Source: JABMRP01 sp964444795 (GTDB lineage: Bacteria; Planctomycetota; Planctomycetia; Pirellulales; Thermoguttaceae). Taken from it: DNA of 15,190 bases. The position numbers and the translations under genes were made by a program. Positions 1 through 10,317 of the stretch are shown piece by piece. The stretch is from the NCBI GenBank assembly GCA_964444795.1, contig CAYUIQ010000217.1:1-15190 (forward strand). Direction: 5' to 3'. The notes under the pieces were generated by a model. The model made no database searches. It worked only from the letters and a program-made list of their open reading frames with translations, and was not told where the DNA came from. The stretch's first letter is position 1. Every line of letters starts with the position of its first letter.

Positions 1-4
1 CCGC

Positions 5-1120
5 TTAGAACCGATACGCCACTCCCGCGCCAGCCATTTGGGGGGAAGCGATGGGGAACATCGCCAGGCGGCCGGGGGCAGCGTTGGTTTCATCGACGCT
101 TCGGCAGGCCAGGTAGGCCATCCACCAACCGAGGCAAATCTGGGAGAAGTAATGACAGTCGTCATTGACCCGGGAATAGGCCGGCAACACGGAGCAGGCG
201 TAGAAGAACCCTTTGAGCAGGGGTCGTTCGGTCATCTGGGCGGCCGTAATGAAAGGCACCGCCCCGATGAACGCGTGCCCGCTGACGGCATTGTTGTCTT
301 CGAACATCCTCCACTCGGATCCGTGATTCGTTTCGCCGGGCCGCGACCCACCCAACGCGAACTGCATCAGCAGCATCGGCGGAGCCCCGACCAGATACCC
401 CCGGGTAACCCGATCTCCGAAATCGCCCGCCAGGCCGCAGACGGGAACCCTCTCACAGATTCGGCCGGCCACTGCCAATCCGATGTAAGCGGGAATGAAG
501 ATCTGGCCTTCGCCGAAGGTCTTCCAGAACGCCGAAAAATTGTCGGTCCCGCGAGATCGCACGTCATCCTGATACCAATCCTGGATGCCCTCGTCCAACG
601 ACGTGTTGGCCAGGACGGCACCACCAGCCAATCCCCACAAGAGGCCACGGGCCGTATCCCATGAGTAGTAGTTCCGGTAGTCGCTACGGACGTCCGCGCG
701 GAATTGGGAAAAGTGGGCCCAACAATTGGACTGCGCGGAAGGCCGGCGCGCGGGGGACGCGTCGGCGGCGAAAGTGGGATGGTCGCTGGACAGGATCAAC
801 GGTTGATCGGCGGAAGTGGCTCCGCGAGGGCCGGAAAGCGCCTCGCGGGGATCGGAAAGAGGCAGGAACACCGGGTCCTGGGCCGCCGACCGGGCGGCCT
901 CGCCGTCGGAAGCGTCGCCGGCCCACCGCAACTGGTCGCTGGCCAACAAGGGAAGCTCGATCTCGGTGCCTCCCCGCGCGACGATCGGCCGGATCGCCGG
1001 CGATTGCGATAGGCTTTGGGCCATTGCGGAGCCGGTCATCGAATTCCACGCAGAGCCGCCTAGGACCCATGCGCCGGCAAAGATGATCGACAACGATCGC
1101 CCAACGCACCACTTCTTCAT
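5..1120 (-). CDS. PAP2-like (phosphatidic acid phosphatase type 2) membrane protein
   Basis: This 371-residue protein reads as a PAP2/acid-phosphatase-fold membrane enzyme, a family that hydrolyses lipid phosphates or pyrophosphates at the outer face of the cytoplasmic membrane. Residues 1-36 look like a signal peptide or anchor (MKK, hydrophobic core, AMAQS). A low-complexity linker follows, then hydrophobic segments at about 156-174, 207-222, 243-257, 281-297, 302-315 and 327-340. The PAP2 motifs are visible: SRP at 259-261, VSGH at 279-282 and SRVNDDCH at 316-323, so Arg260, His282, Arg317 and His323 are present. The Lys expected seven residues before Arg260 is Gln253, and the Asp expected four residues after His323 is Gln327, so activity is uncertain. 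The frame stays open upstream to 1432, but that part reads as non-coding; the ATG at 1120 gives a clean signal peptide, although the ribosome site is weak. The protein ends in GVAYRF. The fold is fairly sure and the substrate is unknown. Confidence 0.8.
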   Translation of the reverse strand: MKKWCVGRSLSIIFAGAWVLGGSAWNSMTGSAMAQSLSQSPAIRPIVARGGTEIELPLLASDQLRWAGDASDGEAARSAAQDPVFLPLSDPREALSGPRGATSADQPLILSSDHPTFAADASPARRPSAQSNCWAHFSQFRADVRSDYRNYYSWDTARGLLWGLAGGAVLANTSLDEGIQDWYQDDVRSRGTDNFSAFWKTFGEGQIFIPAYIGLAVAGRICERVPVCGLAGDFGDRVTRGYLVGAPPMLLMQFALGGSRPGETNHGSEWRMFEDNNAVSGHAFIGAVPFITAAQMTERPLLKGFFYACSVLPAYSRVNDDCHYFSQICLGWWMAYLACRSVDETNAAPGRLAMFPIASPQMAGAGVAYRF

Positions 1121-1535
1121 ATGGTCTCGCTCACGGCCCCAGGGCCCACGCGTTTCCGCACGGCCCGCCGCCGTAAACCGTTGGTCCCATCGGGGGCTCA
1201 AAGCGCGCCGGCGCGCACTTTCCTCGCAGGCTGCCAAAGAAACAAAGGTGACGGAAGAAGTCACCCGACGTCCGAACACCGCGGCCGGTGATTGATACCG
1301 GCCGTCAGCGCGACGATGTTTCAGCGTTGCCCATGGGGCCGGGGCCGCGGGAAGCCCCCGTTTCAAGCCCCCCCGAATTATCCGAACCGGGCGACGCTCG
1401 CGATGGTAGGCTCGTGACCCCCCATCCGACATACCCGGTCGTTGAGTGTCATCGGAGTTTCTCTGACGAGAACATGAGGCACAACCCGCAGGCCAGGCAC
1501 AACCGTTACGATCACGAAAGTCCCGCGCAAAACGC
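1121..1535. other. Intergenic region with short repeats, no convincing gene
   Basis: No open frame here looks coding on either strand. It holds a 14-bp palindrome (1203-1216, GCGCGCCGGCGCGC), a hairpin with perfect 8-bp arms and a 7-nt loop (CGGCCGGT at 1282-1289, ACCGGCCG at 1297-1304), and a 10-bp direct repeat AGGCACAACC at 1477-1486 and 1495-1504 (period 18). None has a T-tract that would make it a clear terminator. The region should contain the promoter of the PAP2-like gene, but I could not pick one with confidence. Confidence 0.5.
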
Positions 1536-1763
1536 CTAGTTTGTCACGGGCAGGCTGCTCGACACCAGGGTTGCATGAACGACGGGGGCGGGAGGCGTGG
1601 CCGGGGCCTCTGGAGAAGTTGTCGCGGAGGGGGCGGCTTGCTGCCAACTGCTCTGGGCGGCCGACCGAGTGGGGAAGGTGGTTTCACCCACGGCCGCCGA
1701 GACCAACACGGGAAGGACGTGGTTTTCACCCATATCGTCTCGAACAACGCGATAGCGAATCAT
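1536..1763 (-). CDS. Small hypothetical protein (75 aa)
   Basis: I do not recognise this protein. It starts MIRYRVVRDDMGENHVLPVL and continues as a hydrophilic chain rich in Ala, Pro, Ser and Thr (about residues 35-75), ending VTN. The first 30 residues look like a small folded beta segment; the rest looks disordered. The ATG at 1763 is preceded by a good Shine-Dalgarno sequence (GGAAGGA, about 9 nt away). A TTG seven codons upstream at 1784 would place that site inside the gene, so the ATG is preferred. Codon choice is GC-rich at third positions, like the neighbours. It lies 104 bp downstream of the Kelch-symporter fusion on the same strand and could be co-transcribed. The ribosome site and coding-like composition are the only support. 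Confidence 0.55.
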   Translation of the reverse strand: MIRYRVVRDDMGENHVLPVLVSAAVGETTFPTRSAAQSSWQQAAPSATTSPEAPATPPAPVVHATLVSSSLPVTN

Positions 1764-1867
1764 GGCTGCAGTTCCTTCCAGCAAACTTCATCGGCAAGGT
1801 GCTCCCAATTCATTCATGGTCATTGGCGATTTTGGGCCGACAACGTCCCGCGGCGATCCCGAGCGTT

Positions 1868-4540
1868 TCAGTCGCGCGCGGGCATGGTGTGGACGGTCAG
1901 GCCGTCGAGGTTCTTCTTGCGGTCGGGTAGCCAGAGGCTGCACGAATAACCGACCAGCACGCACGCGCCCACGCCGATCGCCCCGTACAGGAACGGGTTG
2001 ATCGAGGTGGTGTACTTCACGACCAACGGCGATGCCGCCCCGACGATCGCGCCGATCAATACGCCCCGGGCGGTAGCCCGCCGGGTGAAGACGGCGAGAA
2101 TGAAAATACCGGCCAATCCGCCGCCGCACAGTCCGAGCAACATGTTGAAATGGTCGAAAAGCGACCGGATTCCGCACGAAGCGATCAGAGCCGCCGACCC
2201 GGTTCCCACCACGCCGATCAGCACCGTCAGCCAGCGGGCCAGTACGAGGCAGGAATGATCGGAAACTCCCGGCTTGAATCGCCGGTGGAAGTCGGTCACG
2301 TAGGCCGCGGCGATACTGTTCATGCTGCTATCCAGCGACGACATGGCGGCGGCGAACACACCGGCGATGACCAACCCGGCCAGTCCGGCGGGCAGTTGCT
2401 GGACGATGAACACCGGCAGAATCTGGTCGTTGGCCCCCGGCTCGATCCACGCCGGATTCAACTTATAGAACACAAACAGGGCCGCACCGAGGAAAAAGAA
2501 GAGAAAACCGGTCGGAACGCAGAGAATGGCATTGGTCCAGATGCTCTTGGCGGCCTCTCTTTCATCCCGCGTGGTCAGATAACGCTGGACAACCGTCTGG
2601 TCGGTCGTGTAGGGGATGAGGCTGAGCACGAGATTGCCCACGACCATCACCCAAACCGTGGTATGTGAGGCGGACCATCCCCATTGGAAGATGGTCGTTT
2701 TTCCGTGTTCCGAGGCGATCGTCAGGATCCGGTCGAAGCCGCCGACCTGGTAACCGATCACCCCCAAGCACATTACGGCCCCACACAACAGGACGATCAC
2801 CTGCAGCACGTCGGTCCAGATGACCGCCTCGATACCCCCCAATACGGTGTAGATCGTACAGAGGACTCCCATCAACCCGATGCACAAGTAGACGTTGATC
2901 CCCGTGACGCTCGCCAGGGCAATGGCCGGCAGATAGAGGACAATCCCCATGCGCCCAAGCTGCAAGAGAATGAAAGCCGTGCTGGCGAACAGCCGTACGG
3001 CGACGTTGAAACGATGTTCTAGGTATTCATACGCGGTGGCCACGTTCAGTCGCCGGAAGAAGGGCAGGTAGCAGAACACCACCAGCGGCGCCACGACGAA
3101 GATCGTCCAATTGCCGATCAGGCGCACCATGTTATCGGCGTAAGCGATTGCCGGGATGGTCATGAAGGTAATCGCGCTGAGCTGCGTGCCGTAGATGCTC
3201 AAACCGGCGGCCCACCAGGGGATACGCCGCCCGCCGAGGAAGAAGTCTTCGGTGCTCTTCTCGCGGCGCGAGAAATACATACCCATGGTCATCAACGCGG
3301 CAAGGTAGATCGCCAGGACCGACCAGTTGGCTGTGCCGAAGGTCGCCTCGCGCGGGGCGGGTTTGGCGGAATAGACCTCCGGCGACCGCACCCCGGGACT
3401 TCGCTCGCCGCTGACCACCACGTAGCGGCCGCGCCACGTGACCGTCGGGGCGGTCACCCGCGACGTGCCCTGGGGGAGCTCTCCTCGCGCCAGCCACTGG
3501 TCGGTGATTCCGTGATAGGCCTGAATCTCGTGGGAGAAGCCCGGATGTTCGTTCAAATCGGTTCCCGACCACAATCCGTCAGCGCCGCCGAGAACCAACA
3601 GGTGCGATGGTCCCAAGGCCATGGCCGGCGATGGTGCCGCGGAGGCCGGATGCGGCAGGTCGGCGATCCGGTCCCACTGGGCGGGCTCGCCGCCTCGCGC
3701 GGGCGTGAAGCGATAGGCGTCGGTCAGGTGGGGCGATGCGCGGCGCGGTTTGCCCTCGGGGTCCTTCTCCAATCGGATCCCGCCAAAGAGAAGGAACTTG
3801 CCGTCCCACACGCCGGCCACCGACTGAAACCGCCCGGCGCCCGGCCATGGTTCGAGCGACTCCCACCGCCGTTGGTCTTTGGGACACGACAGATCCATCG
3901 CCCAAAACGCGTGCTGGGCTTCCGCCGTTTCCGATTCCGGCCGGTCCAACCCACCGGCGACGTAAACCGTCTTGTCGACCAACGCTCCGCAGGCAAATGC
4001 ACACGCCCGGGGCAGGGACGGCAGCGACTCAATCTCGATCCGCCCCTCTTTCCATCGGAGCATGAACACGTCGCGATAGTGGACCTGCCGGTAGGCTTTG
4101 GGGTCGCCGTCGCTTGGGCATTCGGCCCGTTCGCTCTCCGGGCGCAACACGCTATTGGCCCCGCCGATGCAAATCACGCCGCCGTCGAAACTAACCGACA
4201 CGCCGTAGGCCAAAGGGCGGGGGAGTTTCTCTTCGGCTATTCGCCACTGGCCATCGGGCTGCCGCAGCACGAAGATCGAGTCGTACCAGATTTTGCGTCC
4301 GCCCGCCCAGGGCCGCTTGTCCGGGAAATTGGCCCCTCCGGCGACGATCAGCGCGCCGTCGCTGGTACCGGCAAACATCCCGGCAAAACCTTCCCGATCG
4401 GGCAGCGCCGGCAAAGCGGGCCAATCGAGCCACGACGTTTCGGTCGCCGGCTCGGCGGGTGTTTCGGTCGCCGGCTCGCCCGCCACGGCAAGACTGGCGA
4501 CGAGCAATGTCCAGACAGCACACGTAAGTCGCGTTTTCAT
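1868..4540 (-). CDS. Kelch beta-propeller (sialic acid mutarotase-like) fused to sodium:solute symporter
   Basis: An 890-residue two-part protein. Residues 1-21 are a signal peptide (MKTRLTCAVW..VAGEP). Residues about 40-390 form a Kelch propeller with repeated GG turns (AGGANFP, CIGGANS, VAGGLDR, LFGGIRL, VLGGADG). The LPDREGFAGMFAG and VAGGANFPDKRPWAGG stretches resemble the cyclically permuted relatives of the sialic acid mutarotase NanM/YjhT. From about 402 to 875 there is a sodium:solute symporter (SSS) domain with 13 or more helices, including the STEDFFLGGR entry motif (429-438), LSIYGTQLSAITFM (447-460) and SSLDSSMNS (734-742) in the helix that usually contributes to the Na+ site. Inference: the propeller handles an anomeric sugar, perhaps N-acetylneuraminate, outside the membrane and the symporter imports it with Na+. 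An 18-bp direct repeat (4437-4454 and 4461-4478) duplicates the PATET stretch of the linker. No other sialic acid gene is in the window, so the substrate is a family-based guess. The ATG at 4540 is preceded by GAAAGAAG. Confidence 0.88.
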   Translation of the reverse strand: MKTRLTCAVWTLLVASLAVAGEPATETPAEPATETSWLDWPALPALPDREGFAGMFAGTSDGALIVAGGANFPDKRPWAGGRKIWYDSIFVLRQPDGQWRIAEEKLPRPLAYGVSVSFDGGVICIGGANSVLRPESERAECPSDGDPKAYRQVHYRDVFMLRWKEGRIEIESLPSLPRACAFACGALVDKTVYVAGGLDRPESETAEAQHAFWAMDLSCPKDQRRWESLEPWPGAGRFQSVAGVWDGKFLLFGGIRLEKDPEGKPRRASPHLTDAYRFTPARGGEPAQWDRIADLPHPASAAPSPAMALGPSHLLVLGGADGLWSGTDLNEHPGFSHEIQAYHGITDQWLARGELPQGTSRVTAPTVTWRGRYVVVSGERSPGVRSPEVYSAKPAPREATFGTANWSVLAIYLAALMTMGMYFSRREKSTEDFFLGGRRIPWWAAGLSIYGTQLSAITFMTIPAIAYADNMVRLIGNWTIFVVAPLVVFCYLPFFRRLNVATAYEYLEHRFNVAVRLFASTAFILLQLGRMGIVLYLPAIALASVTGINVYLCIGLMGVLCTIYTVLGGIEAVIWTDVLQVIVLLCGAVMCLGVIGYQVGGFDRILTIASEHGKTTIFQWGWSASHTTVWVMVVGNLVLSLIPYTTDQTVVQRYLTTRDEREAAKSIWTNAILCVPTGFLFFFLGAALFVFYKLNPAWIEPGANDQILPVFIVQQLPAGLAGLVIAGVFAAAMSSLDSSMNSIAAAYVTDFHRRFKPGVSDHSCLVLARWLTVLIGVVGTGSAALIASCGIRSLFDHFNMLLGLCGGGLAGIFILAVFTRRATARGVLIGAIVGAASPLVVKYTTSINPFLYGAIGVGACVLVGYSCSLWLPDRKKNLDGLTVHTMPARD

Positions 4541-4659
4541 CGATCGCTTCTTTCGTCGTCGTACGGGAAGGACCTCTGCTTTGGGGGTTTAGGATACTCG
4601 ACAGCGATGCCCAGCGGAATACTTGGGTAGTACTGAGTAACCGTGAGATTGATGGGTGG

Positions 4660-4698
4660 CTGGGGTCGAGATGCGAGGAACGAGCAGCGAGCCCCCAG
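4660..4698. repeat. Inverted repeat with internal CGAG repeats
   Basis: In the 206-bp gap between the protease and the Kelch-symporter gene, CTGGGG (4660-4665) and CCCCAG (4693-4698) form 6-bp arms. The interior carries CGAG four times at roughly 7-bp intervals. On the minus strand it lies about 50-90 bp after the protease stop and could act as a weak terminator, but there is no T-tract. The composition suggests a dispersed intergenic element rather than a gene-specific site; this is a guess. Confidence 0.35.
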
Positions 4699-4746
4699 AT
4701 CGCAACCGCGGCCGGCGGACGAGGGGAGAAGGGAATCGTACCGTCG

Positions 4747-6387
4747 TTACCGCTGGGCCAACTGCTGTTGGGCCATTTCCAGGGCCGCTCTCAGTACCGC
4801 GTCGTCGGCCACCGCGACGGTCGAGCCGTCGGCCGGTTTGGCCGCCTGCCGGACGACGACGTCGGGTTCGACTCCGACGCGACTGTAGGCCCGCCCGTTG
4901 GGGGAGTAGAAACGGGCCGTGGTGAGCCGGAGCCCGGCCTCGAAGCGTCCCAGGGGGAAGATCCCCTGGACCGACCCCTTGCCGTAGCTGCGCTGGCCGA
5001 CGATCGTGCCGCGGCGATGATCGCGGATCGCCCCGGCGAAGATCTCCGCCGCGCTGGCGCTGTCGCCGTCGATCAACACGATCAGGGGCACGCGCCAGGT
5101 GCCGTTGGCATGGGCCGAGTAGGTGAAGTCCTCTCGGGCGCTTCGCCCACGGGTGGAAACGATCGTGCCTCGGTCGACGAACTTGTCGGCCACGTCGACC
5201 GAGGTGACCAGCAGGCCGCCGGGGTTGCCTCGCACGTCGACAATCAGGCTTCGCATGCCGGCGCGGTAGAGTTCCCACAGGGCCGCGTCGAGATCGCGGC
5301 AGGTGGTTTTCTGAAAACACGTCAGGCGGAGGTAGGCCACGCCGCTTCCGGCGTCGACGATTCGAGCCTTGTCGACGCTGGGCACCTCGACGTGTCGGCG
5401 ACGGATGCTCAAGATCCGGGGTTGTCCACCCGGCGTCATCGCCGTCACTTCGACGATGGTACCCTCCTTGCCCTGCAGCAGATTGGCGGCCTGATCCAAG
5501 GAAAGCTCCCGCGTCGATTGTCCGTCCACCGCCAAGACGTGGTCGCCTTTGTACAATCCGCCCGTCGAGGCGGGACTATTGGGAATCACCCGGACGATTG
5601 CCAGGGAGCCCTGTTCCATCTTCAACTCGATTCCCAAGCCAACGAAATTTCCTTCGATCTGCGCATAGATTTCGGTAAGTTGGGCGGGGGTGAGGTAGGT
5701 GGAGTAATGATCCAGCGCCGCGGCCGCTCCGCAGGTGTACTCCAGGACGACCGCGCCGGCCGACAGCCCGAGCTGCGTGGCCGCCAGGTCGGCTGCCGCG
5801 GAAACCGCCTCCCGAGCGTCTTGGCGCGAACGGAGGGTCCGCGAGGCGAGCATCGAACGCAGCGCGAGGCGAAACGCTTCCAGCCGGTCGGCCCCAACGC
5901 CGGGCAGGTTTGACGCCAGGAAAGCACGCTCCGAAAGGGCCACTTCCAGGCAATCGGTCCCCCGGTCGACCAGCGACCGCCAATGGGGCATTTCGACGTA
6001 GTGCGTTTCGATCTTCCGCAGGACGCTCTCGTACGCCGCCAGGGCGTCGTCCAGCGACAACCGGCCGACAATGCCGACGAAACTATCGTCGGCGTAGCGG
6101 CGCGTCAGGTTGTAGTGGAGCCGAGCCGCGTTGAAGTGTTGTTCCAGGTTCGGGTCGCGAGGAAATCGGCGCAGCGCCTTCTCGTAATGCGAAACCGCTT
6201 CACCCCACTGGCCGGCGGACTCCAACTGCAGACCGCGATCCAGCAATTGGATCATTTCGGCCGGCGGGCCGGGAATGACGATCCGCCGCTGCGCGGAAGC
6301 CGGCGCGCACAGAACCAGAACCAGAACGGCCGGTAACGCCAGCCAAACCGTCTTGCGGCGGAAAGAGACCCTAAGTCGCATAGTCAT
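4747..6387 (-). CDS. S41 family C-terminal processing peptidase (periplasmic, TPR-PDZ-protease)
   Basis: A 546-residue secreted serine protease of the CtpA/Prc (tail-specific protease) family, which cuts proteins near their C termini in the periplasm. Residues 1-32 are a signal peptide (RRKTVWLALPAVLVLVLCAP, ASAQ). Residues about 44-95 look like a TPR (ESAGQWGEAVSHYEKALRRF). A helical region follows, then a PDZ domain at about 245-330 (LGIELKMEQGSLAIVRVIPN, GLYKGDHVLAVDG). The S41 core spans about 340-512, with DVRGNPGGLL at 384-393. The catalytic pair is Ser445 (GDSASAAE) and Lys470 (SYGKGSVQ), 25 residues apart as in E. coli Prc (Ser452/Lys477), so the enzyme should be active. The TPR before the PDZ is less usual for the family. 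The frame stays open to 6699, but that extension reads as non-coding; the start is the ATG at 6387 or the next ATG at 6381, both with weak ribosome sites. Confidence 0.9.
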   Translation of the reverse strand: MTMRLRVSFRRKTVWLALPAVLVLVLCAPASAQRRIVIPGPPAEMIQLLDRGLQLESAGQWGEAVSHYEKALRRFPRDPNLEQHFNAARLHYNLTRRYADDSFVGIVGRLSLDDALAAYESVLRKIETHYVEMPHWRSLVDRGTDCLEVALSERAFLASNLPGVGADRLEAFRLALRSMLASRTLRSRQDAREAVSAAADLAATQLGLSAGAVVLEYTCGAAAALDHYSTYLTPAQLTEIYAQIEGNFVGLGIELKMEQGSLAIVRVIPNSPASTGGLYKGDHVLAVDGQSTRELSLDQAANLLQGKEGTIVEVTAMTPGGQPRILSIRRRHVEVPSVDKARIVDAGSGVAYLRLTCFQKTTCRDLDAALWELYRAGMRSLIVDVRGNPGGLLVTSVDVADKFVDRGTIVSTRGRSAREDFTYSAHANGTWRVPLIVLIDGDSASAAEIFAGAIRDHRRGTIVGQRSYGKGSVQGIFPLGRFEAGLRLTTARFYSPNGRAYSRVGVEPDVVVRQAAKPADGSTVAVADDAVLRAALEMAQQQLAQR

Positions 6388-6913
6388 GGCTCGTGGTGGT
6401 GATCGTCGGGTGAGGCAGTGGTCGTCGGGCGGGGCACTAATCGTCGGGCGGTGATTGTGGGATGGCAGCCCAAATCGTCGTCGGTGGGCACGCCCGGCGG
6501 GGGGAGCGGGTGGTGCGGTCACCCGGCGATGCTCCCCGTCGTCAGACGTCTCTCGGCAGGCCGACTCATCCACCATCGCGGACCAACAGGCCGGGTCTGC
6601 TTGGCTCGCCGCGGAAGCGACATAAAACACGTTTCGGGCGTCGCGGAAAAACGAATCAGGATTCTTTCCGGGACATTTGCCACGACCCGCAAGGGTCACC
6701 TACCCCCGCGCGCTTTATACCGGCCACGTACCGCCGTGCGACAAGAAAGTATTGCGCCGATCGCACCAGATGACACGCTCGCCCGGCCTCGACGGGTAGT
6801 AAGACCCCGGACGTTGTAATCGATGTTATTGGAACGATCGGTACGACCGGCGCGGAAAGTGGGGGCAGGTTGGCGCGAAGGGGAAGAGAGAGGCGTGAAG
6901 ATGCAACAGCCGG
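6388..6913. other. Intergenic region upstream of the S41 protease gene
   Basis: About 526 bp without a convincing gene. Open frames exist on both strands but their translations are Arg/Pro-rich and look like GC artefacts. It must hold the protease promoter and the 3' end of the Hsp70-like transcript; no strong terminator hairpin with a T-tract was found. Its clearest structure is the 19-bp tandem array next to the protease start, listed separately. Confidence 0.5.
6403..6459. repeat. Three degenerate 19-bp tandem units before the protease gene
   Basis: The 8-mer TCGTCGGG occurs at 6403, 6422 and 6441, exactly 19 bp apart, and a related TCGTCGGT at 6478. The spacing is close to two helical turns, so the units would fall on nearly the same face of the DNA. 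The first copy begins 16 bp upstream of the protease start codon. This could be a repeated protein-binding site or a decayed tandem duplication; the sequence alone does not decide. Confidence 0.45.
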
Positions 6914-9739
<2,826 letters not shown>

Positions 9740-9918
9740 GAGCGATGATCCTTGGTGTTGTTTACGGCGGGTCCGGCGCACTGGTCCCAAACCCACCAGT
9801 TTAACAGTTTATCCGTCTTTCATCACCCCCAGGCAGAGTGGTCATTTCAGCATCCCCTTTTCGGCGGGTGGCCGGTCTCTTGGGAGGCGGTAAACTTGCG
9901 ATAGAAGGGAGGTGCGCG

Positions 9919-10107
9919 ATGATCGATCCACGGGAATTGTCGGCAGAGGAGTGGGCGCTGGTCGTGGAGTTGCTCTTGCGGGAGCAGTCCGAGTTGCCGA
10001 CCGAAATCCATCACACGCGAACTTCGAGCATGCGCGAGGAGCTTCGCGGCCGGCTGGTGATGGTTCGCGGCTTGCTGGCGCGGCTGGAGGGGGCGGTGGT
10101 GAGTTGA
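9919..10107 (+). CDS. Small helical conserved-looking hypothetical protein (62 aa)
   Basis: A 62-residue protein starting MIDPRELSAEEWALVVELLL and ending LLARLEGAVVS. It is almost entirely amphipathic helix and charged: helix 1 at about 6-28, a turn with IHHTRTSS at 30-37, and helix 2 at about 38-58. The start is well supported by the strong ribosome site AGGGAGGT five bases before the ATG; the open frame upstream to 9838 is not needed. I recall similar short SxEEWxLxxELLxxE...HHTR proteins in planctomycete genomes, but this is memory, not a search. Function unknown. The divergent upstream region (9740-9918) holds a TAAACT hexamer at 9891-9896 as a possible -10 and a repeated CAGTTTA at 9797-9803 and 9805-9811. 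Confidence 0.8.
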   Translation: MIDPRELSAEEWALVVELLLREQSELPTEIHHTRTSSMREELRGRLVMVRGLLARLEGAVVS

Positions 10108-10116
10108 GCGGCGGAT

Positions 10117-10144
10117 GCGTGGAGTTCCCGAGGGGAACTTCCGC
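10117..10144 (+). terminator. Hairpin after the 62-aa gene, possible terminator
   Basis: AGTTCCC (10123-10129) and GGGAACT (10133-10139) form a perfect 7-bp stem with a 3-nt loop. The stem extends through one G-U pair and a bulged T to about 12 pairs (10117-10144). It lies 10 bp after the stop codon of the small gene. No T-tract follows, so it may be a weak or Rho-assisted terminator or only an RNA-stabilising hairpin. Confidence 0.4.
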
Positions 10145-10172
10145 GGCCACTGACGCGTCCAAGTTTAGGCGC

Positions 10173-10280
10173 GTATAGTAGCCATCTCGCTCCGCGAGAT
10201 TTAGCTTTGTGTGGCACATGGTTGCCTGCGTTGCACCGTGGCAAAAGGCTAAATCTCGCGGAGCGAGATGGCTACTATAC
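10173..10280. mobile_element. REPIN-like element: two REP-type palindromes in inverted orientation
   Basis: The arms 10173-10205 and 10248-10280 are perfect 33-bp inverted repeats around a 42-bp centre. Each arm begins GTATAGTAGCC, so it has a GTAG tetranucleotide, and then contains the self-palindrome ATCTCGC-TCC-GCGAGAT (7-bp stem, 3-nt loop). Known REP sequences mobilised by RAYT transposases have a 5' GTAG-type tetranucleotide followed by an imperfect palindrome, and REPINs are two REPs in inverted orientation about 100 bp long; this element fits that layout. No RAYT gene is in the window. It could instead be another kind of MITE. It separates the 62-aa gene from the ARPP-1-like gene and ends 37 bp before that start codon, so it probably forms part of the 5' untranslated region or promoter. 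Confidence 0.75.
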
Positions 10281-10317
10281 CGAAGTAGTACCCGCACTAT
10301 CTCGTGAGGAGAAGCAG

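Noticed and set aside
1121..1432. N-terminal extension of the PAP2-like gene to 1432
   Set aside because: The extra residues are Arg-rich with no domain character, and the signal peptide begins at the ATG at 1120.
3512..4630. 372-residue plus-strand open frame
   Set aside because: It is the antisense shadow of the Kelch domain; composition and lack of motifs argue against a gene.
4768..5913. 381-residue plus-strand open frame
   Set aside because: It is antisense to the PDZ and S41 domains of the protease; high GC keeps the opposite strand open.
6388..6699. N-terminal extension of the S41 protease to 6699
   Set aside because: The extension has non-coding composition and would bury the signal peptide.
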